Shown in pieces: positions 8,804 through 17,641 of a stretch of 33,936 nt of DNA. This DNA is from Bacteroidota bacterium (lineage in GTDB: Bacteria > Bacteroidota > Bacteroidia > JABEUT01): the NCBI GenBank assembly GCA_013289165.1, contig JABDAL010000019.1:1-33936 (forward strand). Direction: 5' to 3'. The notes below the pieces were generated by a model. It was given only the letters and a program-made list of their open reading frames with translations, was not told the origin of the DNA and searched no databases. The first letter of the stretch is position 1. Each line of letters starts with the position of its first letter. A program made the position numbers and the translations under genes.

Positions 8804-9925
8804 ATGATAAAATTTGTTGTTTCAAGCAATACACTTTTTAAAGAATTGCAGCTCATTAGCGGTGTCCTCAATACCAGCAACGCACTACCCATCCTGGATG
8901 ATTTTCTTTTACAGTTAAAAAAAGGCGAACTAAGCATATTTGCATCTGATATAGAAACTACCATCAATACAACCGTGCAGGTTGAATCAAATGATACAGG
9001 GGAAATAACCATCCCTGCCAAATTATTGATGGAGATGCTTAAGAACTTTGCGGACCAGCCGCTTACGTTCAAAATTGATACGGAAAAATATAGCATTGAA
9101 ATTAATTCTGAATCGGGGAAATTTAAAATCATCGGTCATGACCCCGAAGAGTTTCCCAAAATGCTTACGGTTGAAAAGCCTATGACTATTGAACTGGATG
9201 CCGACGGCTTGGTATCGGGTATCAATAAAACCATTTTTGCAGTTGCCAATGATGATCTCCGCCCGGTAATGTCGGGGGTATATTGCAATTTTTCTTCCAC
9301 TGGACTGACCTTTGTAGCTACCGATGCACACCGCTTGGTAAAGTTCCAAAAACCGCTGGATGGCATACAAGGCGAAAGCTCTATAATCATTGCCAAAAAG
9401 CCTTTTAACCTATTGAAGAACATACTTGGCACAAAAGATGGTAAAGTGAAACTGGAGTACAACCAGACCAATGCATCTTTTTCCATTGATACCCTTACAT
9501 TGTCCACCCGCCTGATTGATGGCAAGTATCCAAATTATGATGCAGTGATACCGAAAGAAAATCCGAACCGCTTAACTTTATCAAGGGAAGCTTTCCTCGG
9601 TTCACTCAGGAGAGTATCTATTCTTTCCAATAAAACTACTCACCAGGTAAAATTGAAAATCAGTGGTAATGCCCTCAGCTTATCCAGCGAGGATATAGAT
9701 TTCTCTAACGAAGCCAATGAAAGGCTTGCCTGCCAATATAGCGGGGAAGATATGGAAATAGGATTCAACTCCAAGTTCCTGCTTGATATGCTCACCAATC
9801 TTGATTCGGAAGAAGTAGATTTGGGTATGTCAACCCCCAATCGCGCCGGGGTAATTACCCCTATTCCTCAAACCGATGGGGAAAAATTACTCATGCTGGT
9901 TATGCCGGTAATGTTGAATAATTAG
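8804..9925 (+). CDS. dnaN: DNA polymerase III subunit beta (sliding clamp)
   Basis: MIKFVVSSNTLFKELQLISGVLNTSNALPILDDFLLQLKKGELSIFASDIETTI...VYCNFSSTGLTFVATDAHRLVKF...MLVMPVMLNN. Confidence 0.98.
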   Translation: MIKFVVSSNTLFKELQLISGVLNTSNALPILDDFLLQLKKGELSIFASDIETTINTTVQVESNDTGEITIPAKLLMEMLKNFADQPLTFKIDTEKYSIEINSESGKFKIIGHDPEEFPKMLTVEKPMTIELDADGLVSGINKTIFAVANDDLRPVMSGVYCNFSSTGLTFVATDAHRLVKFQKPLDGIQGESSIIIAKKPFNLLKNILGTKDGKVKLEYNQTNASFSIDTLTLSTRLIDGKYPNYDAVIPKENPNRLTLSREAFLGSLRRVSILSNKTTHQVKLKISGNALSLSSEDIDFSNEANERLACQYSGEDMEIGFNSKFLLDMLTNLDSEEVDLGMSTPNRAGVITPIPQTDGEKLLMLVMPVMLNN

Positions 9926-9944
9926 AAAAAAGGTAAATTCTAAT
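9921..9944. terminator. Possible short bidirectional stem-loop between convergent dnaN and purS
   Basis: ATTAGAA (9921-9927) / TTCTAAT (9938-9944), 7-bp AT-rich inverted repeat with 10-nt loop; spans both stop codons. Confidence 0.4.
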
Positions 9945-10191
9945 TCCCTTTTATAGAGTAGTGGAAACTTTCCATAATGGGATTGGCAAGAAGCTTTTTA
10001 CATGCTTCTTCAACCTTTACTTTGGCGTTCTCCTCCGCTTCGGCTTCTATTTCCAGGGTAACATGCTTACCTATACGCACATTTTCAAATTCGGGCAGAC
10101 CCATGTTTTTTAATACGGTGGTCACGGCGCGCCCTTGTGGGTCAAGCAGGGCCTTTAACGGCATGATATCTATTTCGGCAATGAATTTCAT
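9940..10191 (-). CDS. purS: Phosphoribosylformylglycinamidine synthase subunit PurS
   Basis: 83 aa: MKFIAEIDIMPLKALLDPQGRAVTTVLKNMGLPEFENVRIGKHVTLEIEAEAEENAKVKVEEACKKLLANPIMESFHYSI; typical PurS. Confidence 0.93.
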   Translation of the reverse strand: MKFIAEIDIMPLKALLDPQGRAVTTVLKNMGLPEFENVRIGKHVTLEIEAEAEENAKVKVEEACKKLLANPIMESFHYSIKGN

Positions 10192-10220
10192 ATGGGTAAG
10201 ATTGTGGCGCTAAATTACAT

Positions 10221-10898
10221 CTAAATACTAAACTCCACATAATGAATTTTTGAACCCGAGGCAAGAAATAGTTTTTCATAATAAGTTTGTATCTCCGTAA
10301 GCAGGGCAAACCTCTCCTGTCCAAGTGTTTTTATATCAGTATACACATCTTCCGAATAGCAAAAAAGTGGATAATGATTGGCATATACCTGCTCCAGGGC
10401 ATACTCATATAATTCGTGGTTATCGGTTTTCAAATGAATAATTGCATTTCCCGACGCAATGTTACGATACCGTTTAATAAAAGGCGGTGCAAATAATCTC
10501 TTCTGCTCTTTTCCGGGATATGGGTCAGGGAATGGGAGCCATATTTCGCTCACCTCTTTTGCGTCAAAATAAGTTTCGACAAAATCAATACGGTTACGGA
10601 CAAAAGCCACATTCGCCAAATTATCTGCCAGGGCTTGCTTAGCTCCTTTCCAAAGGCGCGCACCCTTTATATCCATCCCGATAAAATTCCGCTTGGGGTA
10701 ACGTCTCGCCAGTTCCACAGTGTATTCTCCCCTGCCACAACCTAACTCGAGCGTAATGGGATTATCGTTTTTAAAATACTCTGTTTTCCAATTGCCTTTT
10801 AGCGGAAAAATAATTCCGTCTTCCGGGAATAAATGAGTTTGGAAAACATTGGAGAAGCTTGCTACTTCAGCAAATTTTTTAAGTTTCCTATGTCCCAC
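10221..10898 (-). CDS. trmB: tRNA (guanine-N7-)-methyltransferase
   Basis: NPITLELGCGRGEYTVELARRYPKRNFIGMDIKGARLWKGAKQAL...EIWLPFPDPYPGKEQKRLFAPPFIKRYRNI...HLKTDNHELYEYAL. Confidence 0.95.
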   Translation of the reverse strand: MGHRKLKKFAEVASFSNVFQTHLFPEDGIIFPLKGNWKTEYFKNDNPITLELGCGRGEYTVELARRYPKRNFIGMDIKGARLWKGAKQALADNLANVAFVRNRIDFVETYFDAKEVSEIWLPFPDPYPGKEQKRLFAPPFIKRYRNIASGNAIIHLKTDNHELYEYALEQVYANHYPLFCYSEDVYTDIKTLGQERFALLTEIQTYYEKLFLASGSKIHYVEFSI

Positions 10899-10903
10899 AA
10901 TAG

Positions 10904-11845
10904 TTACTTTTTTGCTTCACTCAAATGCTTGAGCATATCAGTGGTCATCGTACTAAGCGTATAGTTATGCTTCCATCCCCAGTCTTTGCGGGCCTCGCTG
11001 TCATCAATAGATTGTGGCCAGCTATCAGCAATCGCCTGCCTTGAATCAGGTTTATAAGTAATCTCAAACGACGGAATATGTGATTTTATTTCTGCCGCAA
11101 TTTCCTCCGGCGAAAAACTGATAGCAGCTAAATTATAGCTGGAACGTATTTTAATTTTATCGGCATCAGCCTGCATAATGCCAATAGTCGCCCTAAGCGC
11201 ATCGGGCATATACATCATGGGCAGAACGGTATCTTTACTTAGGAAACATTCATACCGTGCTTTTGCCAATGCTTCATAATAAATGTCTACCGCGTAATCG
11301 GTTGTTCCTCCACCCGGAGGAGACTTATAACTGATAAGCCCCGGATAACGCAAGCTGCGCACATCGGCCCCATAGCGGCGGAAATAATATTCACACCAGC
11401 GCTCCCCGGCCTGCTTGCTTATACCATACACCGTACTGGGTTCCATCACCGTGTATTGAGGAGTATTTACTTTCGGGGTATTGGGTCCAAAAACAGCTAT
11501 CGAACTTGGCCAAAAAAGCTTGCTTATCACTTTTTCGCGCATCAGTTCCAAAACATTTAACAGGCCATCCATATTCAATTTCCAGCCCTTTTCCGGAAAT
11601 TTTTCTGCCGTAGCCGATAATAATGCAGCAAGCAGGTATACTTCTTTTACGTTATGCTTTTTTATGGTGGCTGCAATACCTTGCGCATCCATCACATCCA
11701 GCTTTTCGAATACACATGGTGTAGCGCTTTCCGCTTTAATATCGGAGGCAACTATATTTTCATTTCCATAAATTTGGCAAAGCTCTTCAACAAGCTCTTT
11801 ACCAATTTGCCCGCCGGCTCCTATAACAAGTATTTTCTCTTTCAT
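10904..11845 (-). CDS. NAD-dependent epimerase/dehydratase family; SDR-type L-threonine 3-dehydrogenase-like
   Basis: MKEKILVIGAGGQIGKELVEEL...VNTPQYTVMEPSTVYGISKQAGERWCEYYFRRYGADVRSLRYPGLISYKSPPGGGTTDYAVDIYYEALAKARYECFLSKDTVLPMMYMPDALRATIGIM; SDR YxxxK and threonine dehydrogenase-like C-terminal half. Confidence 0.85.
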   Translation of the reverse strand: MKEKILVIGAGGQIGKELVEELCQIYGNENIVASDIKAESATPCVFEKLDVMDAQGIAATIKKHNVKEVYLLAALLSATAEKFPEKGWKLNMDGLLNVLELMREKVISKLFWPSSIAVFGPNTPKVNTPQYTVMEPSTVYGISKQAGERWCEYYFRRYGADVRSLRYPGLISYKSPPGGGTTDYAVDIYYEALAKARYECFLSKDTVLPMMYMPDALRATIGIMQADADKIKIRSSYNLAAISFSPEEIAAEIKSHIPSFEITYKPDSRQAIADSWPQSIDDSEARKDWGWKHNYTLSTMTTDMLKHLSEAKK

Positions 11846-11978
11846 AAGTTCTATCAGGGTGCGGCGAAAGTATTAAAATTTTGCCTTTGCTTCGTAAAAT
11901 ATTTCGTATAATTCACATCCTCAGCCTGTGACGCAACTACATTACATAAGCCAACAGGTAAGACCCAAAATAAAATAG

Positions 11979-11986
11979 TACATTTG
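11979..11986 (+). promoter_or_regulatory. Bacteroidota -7-type element upstream of the coiled-coil gene
   Basis: TACATTTG, matching TAnnTTTG, 20 nt upstream of ATG 12007. Confidence 0.5.
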
Positions 11987-12006
11987 TGCGCTTCTTAAAA
12001 ATTCAT

Positions 12007-12948
12007 ATGGACGCAGGAAATAATGAACCAAAAAATAATAAAACAGAAGAAGAAAAGGAACGCCGCAGTTTCTTTTTAGGTATAATCATCACCATATTAA
12101 TACTGCTGATTGTTCTGCTGGGCTGGCAATATTTTGACCAACGCCAAACAGTAGTCGAAAAGGTAAAAGTAGTAGAGGTCGAAAAATACAGGATAGACAG
12201 CCTGACCCAGGACCTTATTGGCTTGCAGGGCCAATATGCATCTCTAAAAACCAACAACAAGGATATACAAGCCCAGTTAGACAGCAAAAAGGATACCATT
12301 ACCATGCTGCTGCAACAGGCCCAAAAATATAAGAACGACCCCTATATAATTGCCCAGCTAAAAAAGGAAACAGCCACACTACGGATGATTATGCAGGGTT
12401 TTGTTCATACCATTGACTCCCTGAATACGCTTAATCAAAAACTGACCAACGAAAGAAATGTAGCCGTTAATTCCCTGAATGAAGAAAAGAAAACCTCTAC
12501 GCAACTGAAAAAGGAAAAAGGAGAACTGCAGGATAAAATTGTCAAGGGCTCTTTATTACAAGCAAATACCATCAACGCTGAAGGAGTATTTTTCCGTTTT
12601 GGCAAAAATGAAGTAAGCACAGAAAAAGCCCGCAAAGCACAAAAGCTAAAAGTACAATTTTCACTTGCTGCCAACCGTATTGCACAGGCAGGAAGCAAAA
12701 AGATATATATCCGTGTGATTGCACCTGATGCAAAGGAACTTTCCAAAACTGCCGACGAATCGAGCGTATTTAGTTTTGAGGGGCTCAAAGGATTTTATTC
12801 CGGGATGCAGTCTGTTGACTATGCCAACCAGGAGATGAGCCTCTCGGTATATTGCGAAAGCAGTGCTGGATTTATCCCGGGAAAGTATATTATTAAAATA
12901 TATGCGGAGCAGGCAGAAATTGGAGAAACTACACTGACTTTGAAATAA
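12007..12948 (+). CDS. Membrane-anchored coiled-coil protein with C-terminal globular domain, function unknown
   Basis: ATG at 12007 (MDAGNNEPKNNKTEEEKERRSFFLGIIITILILLIVLLGW TM), long heptad-rich region, then conserved-looking beta domain (FSLAANRIAQAGSKKIYIRVIAPDAKEL...IPGKYIIKIYAEQAEIGETTLTLK). The track start at 11986 is a GTG that overlaps a promoter-like TACATTTG, so 12007 is preferred. Confidence 0.8.
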   Translation: MDAGNNEPKNNKTEEEKERRSFFLGIIITILILLIVLLGWQYFDQRQTVVEKVKVVEVEKYRIDSLTQDLIGLQGQYASLKTNNKDIQAQLDSKKDTITMLLQQAQKYKNDPYIIAQLKKETATLRMIMQGFVHTIDSLNTLNQKLTNERNVAVNSLNEEKKTSTQLKKEKGELQDKIVKGSLLQANTINAEGVFFRFGKNEVSTEKARKAQKLKVQFSLAANRIAQAGSKKIYIRVIAPDAKELSKTADESSVFSFEGLKGFYSGMQSVDYANQEMSLSVYCESSAGFIPGKYIIKIYAEQAEIGETTLTLK

Positions 12949-12951
12949 ACC

Positions 12952-14664
12952 ATGGCCCAAAACAATAAACCTGCTTCCAAATCCTCCAAGCCACAAGCCA
13001 GGGACAAAAAGCTTCCGGTTTATTCATCTGCCAAGAAACAATCAACAACACTTTTTGCTTCTCTCGATACCTTGCTTGAAAAGAATTCGGGAAAGCTCTT
13101 AATATTAATTTTTGGAATATGTGCGTTGTTTTCCTTCCTGCTTTTCCAGGCAAGAATGGACGTAGGCGGTGATGATTCCGGCTACATTTTGCGTGCTTAT
13201 GATTTTATACATAAAGGGGCTTTCCCATCTTTCCAGGGGCCACTATACCCTTTAGTATTAAGCATTTTTGTGAGCTTCGCAGGAATAAAAATTGTTTTTC
13301 TTAAATCGCTTTCCATTATTTTCAATCTCGTTGCCCTGTTCTTTCTATATAAAGCATTTGAGAAAAGGGTTCCACCGCTCGTTCTCTATTCTGTTCTGCT
13401 ACTCACCGCCATTAATAGTTACATCTTAAACTTTGCAAGCCTCACGTATAATGAAGAATTCTTTATGGTATTGCAGTATGCATTTTTCTATTATTTCTTT
13501 AAGCTGCAAGATTCGCCTCGTTTTACTGCTAATACTTCATTGAAGGATAGCTGGCGTGTGTGGCTGCCTGTCGGCTTATTTATTTTCCTCATAACTTTCA
13601 CACGTAACATCGGCATCTCCTGCCTGGGTGGATTGATGATTTATTTTGCTGTCCGTAAACAATTCCGGTATATAGTATATGTACTGATTGCTTTTCTTGC
13701 ATTTGAAATCCCTGTTATGTTACTCGAAAAGCTCCTTTTGCACGACCAAAACCAATGGGGTTCGCAGGGAGGAATGCTTCTGCTGAAAAACCCTTACGAT
13801 GCATCAGAAGGAAAAGAGACACTATATGGATTTGTTCTTCGCTTTTTCCAAAACAGTAACTTATATCTCTCCAATCGCTTTTTCCAGATATTGGGATTCC
13901 GTTCCGATTCCCAGCTTGAGCCAAATCCCTTGCTAACTCTATTCTTTGCGGTGTTCCTGCTTTTCGCCATTTATCGTGTCGTTAAGTCAAAAAACTGGTA
14001 TTTGCTTGTTGCAGGGCTTTATTTCATAAGCATGGCAGGAGCTACCTTCATAGTTCTGCAAACCCGCTGGGACCAGCCACGGATGATTATGATTTATGTA
14101 CCCCTTTTGCTCATGCTGTTCTTGTATGGGCTTTATGATGTGATTAAAAAGAGATCATGGGCATTACAAATGACGGTGTTGGTGCTTGTGTCAATTGTAT
14201 TCATTTCTGAATTCAGCTCCACCCTGAAAAAGGCAAAGGAAAATATACCTATACTTACGAAGAACCTTCACGGCGACATTTATTCAGGCTTTACTCCCGA
14301 CTGGGTAAATTACTTGCGCTTAAGTGCCTGGTGCGAAAATTTACCCAAAGATTCCCTAGTGGCTTGCCGCAAAGGCCCCATGTCTTCCATATATGCTAAC
14401 GGAAGGCCATTTGTTAATATCGCCCGGACTGACAATATTGACCTTACTCATGCCGATTCGGTAATAGCCCTTTTCAGGAGAAACCATGTCCGCTATATCT
14501 TAATGGCAAAGCTCCGTATTGACCCCACAAATCCTGACAATGGCTATATAAATACCATGAACAGGCTGATTGAACCCCTGGTTAGGCAATGTCCACAGAA
14601 ATTAAAATTCATACGGCAGGAAGGCACTTCGGAAGAAGCACAGCTTTATGAAATAAATTATTAA
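12952..14664 (+). CDS. Polytopic membrane protein, GT39/PMT-like (ArnT-like) glycosyltransferase candidate
   Basis: Many TM segments; luminal loop DVGGDDSGYILRAYDFIHKGAFPSFQGPLYPLVLSIFVSFAG resembles the acidic first loop of GT-C enzymes; C-terminal soluble domain. Confidence 0.75.
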   Translation: MAQNNKPASKSSKPQARDKKLPVYSSAKKQSTTLFASLDTLLEKNSGKLLILIFGICALFSFLLFQARMDVGGDDSGYILRAYDFIHKGAFPSFQGPLYPLVLSIFVSFAGIKIVFLKSLSIIFNLVALFFLYKAFEKRVPPLVLYSVLLLTAINSYILNFASLTYNEEFFMVLQYAFFYYFFKLQDSPRFTANTSLKDSWRVWLPVGLFIFLITFTRNIGISCLGGLMIYFAVRKQFRYIVYVLIAFLAFEIPVMLLEKLLLHDQNQWGSQGGMLLLKNPYDASEGKETLYGFVLRFFQNSNLYLSNRFFQILGFRSDSQLEPNPLLTLFFAVFLLFAIYRVVKSKNWYLLVAGLYFISMAGATFIVLQTRWDQPRMIMIYVPLLLMLFLYGLYDVIKKRSWALQMTVLVLVSIVFISEFSSTLKKAKENIPILTKNLHGDIYSGFTPDWVNYLRLSAWCENLPKDSLVACRKGPMSSIYANGRPFVNIARTDNIDLTHADSVIALFRRNHVRYILMAKLRIDPTNPDNGYINTMNRLIEPLVRQCPQKLKFIRQEGTSEEAQLYEINY

Positions 14665-14704
14665 AAGCCTTCTTACCTTTACTGTTCATTTTAACTGTTT
14701 AAAA

Positions 14705-15902
14705 ATGAAAATCGGTATACTGAAAGAAGAGAAGACTCCTGTTGAAAAGCGTGTTCCATTCACTCCTTTGCAATGCAGTGAACTGCTGCGGACATATCCC
14801 GGCCTCGAAATAATTGTGCAGCGCTCAAAGGACCGTTGCTATACGAATGAGGAGTATGCCTCCTTCGGAATACCATTATCCGACGACCTTAGCAGTTGTG
14901 GCATATTGATGGGATTAAAAGAAGTACCTGTAAGCAATTTAATTGCAGGGAAAAAATATTTCATTTTCTCGCACACTGCCAAAAAGCAGGAGCGTAACAG
15001 GGAAATGCTTAAAGCTATTCTCGCAAGCAATATTGAACTGGTGGATTACGAATGCCTTACCGATACCAATAATTCAAGAGTGATTGGCTTCGGGAGATAT
15101 GCCGGGATTATTGGCACTTATAACGGCGTACGTGGCTATGGCATGCGCTATAACCTCTTCGACCTGAAACCTGTTTACAAATGCCGCGACAAAGAAGAAG
15201 TGCTGGAAGAAATAGGCCGCGTGAGATTGCCTAACATTAAAATATTGCTCACAGGCGGAGGCCGGGTAGCTAACGGAGCCACCGAGGCATTGGGGATGCT
15301 CAAAATCCGCAAGGTTACACCGTATGAATTTTTTAAATTGCTCCTTCCGCGAAGCGGTTTACTGCCAACTGCACTCCAAAGATTTATACCAGGCAACTGA
15401 CGGCTCCTCCTGGAACCTGAAAGATTTTTATACCCATCCAACCAATTATCTTTCCGCATTTTTGCCATACACAAAAGAATGCGACCTGCTCATTACAGGG
15501 CATTTTTGGGATGGCAAAGCCCCTGCCCTATTTACTAAGGACGAAATGAAGCTGCCCGATTTTAACATCAGCGTAATTGCCGATATTACCTGCGATATTA
15601 ATGGCTCCGTACCCAGCACCTTAAAAGCCTCTTCCATATTTGAGCCTTTTTATGGATACAACCCCATAACCGAACAAACCGATATACCCTTTGCAAAAAA
15701 CACCATCACCATTATGGCAGTTGATAACCTGCCCTGCGAATTACCCCGCGAGGCATCGGAAGATTTTGGCAAAGAATTAATAGAAAGGGTTATGCCCTTC
15801 TTTTTAAAAGAAGATTTGGAAGGCATGCTCGAACGCGCTACCATTACAAGAAGCGGCAACCTATTGCCCCGCTATGCATATTTGGGGGAGTATGTGAAAT
15901 AA
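14705..15902 (+). pseudogene. Saccharopine dehydrogenase (LYS1)/alanine dehydrogenase-PNT-like oxidoreductase, apparently frameshifted at 15329-15334
   Basis: First frame MKIGILKEEKTPVEKRVPFTPLQCSELL...NIKILLTGGGRVANGATEALGMLKIRKVTPYEF; second frame continues LNCSFREAVYCQLHSKDLYQATDGSSWNLKDFYTHPTNYLSAFLPYTKECDLLITGHFWDGKAPALFTKDEMKLPDFNISVIADITCDINGSVPSTLKASSI. Removing one T of GAATTTTTTAAA joins them; (1198-1)/3 is an integer. Confidence 0.85.
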
Positions 15903-15905
15903 AGA

Positions 15906-15933
15906 AACCGACACCCTTTACAGAATGTCGGTT
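15906..15933 (-). terminator. Stem-loop terminator between convergent LYS1-like gene and ftsZ; best read for the dcw operon
   Basis: AACCGACA (15906-15913) ... TGTCGGTT (15926-15933), 8-bp perfect stem; on the minus strand it is followed by TTCTTTATTTC. Confidence 0.7.
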
Positions 15934-15977
15934 CGTATTAACCACCAAAGAATCCTCTCTAACTACTGTGTCCGCAA

Positions 15978-17612
15978 TTAGTCTACGTTATCGTGAAGGA
16001 AAGAGTTATTCTGTTTCAACTCTCCCTTTCTTTCTTCTCCTTCCGAAAGGGTAAATCTTGATTGGGTTGACTCAGAAGAATGTTGTGGGTCATCCAATTC
16101 AACATTTCTTCTTTTATAAGCCGGTTCATTTTCCAGTTCAGTTATGCCGGATGAAGTCCTGAGCTTATAGCTCAACTGTTTCAACTTTTCAATCCTTTCC
16201 TGTGATTTTTTACGTTGTTCTTCAATAAAGGAAGGGTCCCTCAAATCAACCTTTTCAGGCTGCTGTTGCACTGGCTGTGCGGGTGTTTGCTGAACAGGTG
16301 CTGCAGGTGCATTATTTACCGGAACAGCAGGTGTTTCATCGAGCGTTTTCTTTACAATTTCAAACTCTACACCCTTGATATTTTCCTGTTTTGCTTCTAC
16401 CGGTTTAAGAAATGGCTCCTGAACAGTTTCCTGTTTAGGAGTAGCAGGTGCTTCTGCCTCAGAAACCGGGTTTTTCAATACCGGCTCAATAGATTCCTGT
16501 TTAGGCGCAGCAGGCGCTTGTGCGGCAATGCTTCGGCTATGTTCAGTATCCGCCACTAAAGGCTGGCCACTAATCAATGGCAACTGGTTTGTTTGTTCAT
16601 CCAAACGGCGAACAACTCTTTCTGCCTTCTTTTCACTGAATGTTACCACCGGGTTCGCACTGAATCCGGTAGCGATAAGGGTAACATTAATTTTATCGCC
16701 CAGCGTTTCATCAATTCCATAGCCCTTGATAATATCAGCTGTTTGTCCGGCAGCCTCTTGGATGAAATCAGTAATTTCTCCAAGTTCATCCATAGTGATG
16801 TCATCGGTACCGCAGGTAATATTCAGCAATACATAACGGGCGCCTTTGATATTATTATCATTCAGCAGCGGGGAAGTAAGCGCCAGTTCTACTGCACGCA
16901 CTGCCCTGTTTTCACCTTCGCAGTTGGCAGAACCCATAATAGCCACGCCACTTTCTTTCATCACCGTTTGCACATCGGCAAAATCAAGGTTTACGTGGAG
17001 AGTTACAGTAATTATTTCTGCAATACTCTTGGCAGCCGTATTCAGAATGTCATCGGCATGGGCAAAGGCATCACCCAGCTTAAGGTTGCCGTACATCTCC
17101 CTCAGCTTATCATTATTAATAATAAGAATGGTATCTACATGCTCGCGGAGTTCTTTCAAACCTTCTTCTGCTTGTTGTTTCCTTTTCTTTCCTTCAAACG
17201 CAAACGGAACGGTAACAATAGCAACCGTAAGTATTCCCATTTCCTTTGCTGCCTGTGCAATTACAGGCGCCCCGCCTGTTCCGGTTCCTCCGCCAAGGCC
17301 TGCGGTAATAAATACCATTTTGGTATTTGCGCCCAGTATCTTTTTTATGTCATCTAGGCTTTCCATTGTGGCCCTCTTTCCAATTTCGGGAAGAGAACCT
17401 GCTCCCCTGCCCTCTGTGAGTCCTGAACCTAAGGCTATTTTCAAGGGAACGGGACTGATGTCTAGAGCCTGTTGGTCTGTGTTGCATACAACGAAATCAA
17501 CACCTTTAATGCCCTCGCGGAACATATGGTTGACTGCATTGCTTCCTCCTCCTCCCACACCAATTACTTTAATGATGGAAGAACGGTCTGTCGGTAAATC
17601 GAAGTTTATCAT
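15978..17612 (-). CDS. ftsZ: Cell division protein FtsZ with long C-terminal linker
   Basis: IKVIGVGGGGSNAVNHMFREGIKGVDFVVCNTDQQAL...MVFITAGLGGGTGTGGAPVIAQ...; C-terminal tail NNSFLHDNVD resembles Bacteroidota FtsZ tails. Confidence 0.98.
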   Translation of the reverse strand: MINFDLPTDRSSIIKVIGVGGGGSNAVNHMFREGIKGVDFVVCNTDQQALDISPVPLKIALGSGLTEGRGAGSLPEIGKRATMESLDDIKKILGANTKMVFITAGLGGGTGTGGAPVIAQAAKEMGILTVAIVTVPFAFEGKKRKQQAEEGLKELREHVDTILIINNDKLREMYGNLKLGDAFAHADDILNTAAKSIAEIITVTLHVNLDFADVQTVMKESGVAIMGSANCEGENRAVRAVELALTSPLLNDNNIKGARYVLLNITCGTDDITMDELGEITDFIQEAAGQTADIIKGYGIDETLGDKINVTLIATGFSANPVVTFSEKKAERVVRRLDEQTNQLPLISGQPLVADTEHSRSIAAQAPAAPKQESIEPVLKNPVSEAEAPATPKQETVQEPFLKPVEAKQENIKGVEFEIVKKTLDETPAVPVNNAPAAPVQQTPAQPVQQQPEKVDLRDPSFIEEQRKKSQERIEKLKQLSYKLRTSSGITELENEPAYKRRNVELDDPQHSSESTQSRFTLSEGEERKGELKQNNSFLHDNVD

Positions 17613-17641
17613 AGCGATTTTGTTTATTTGTTATTTAGGAT

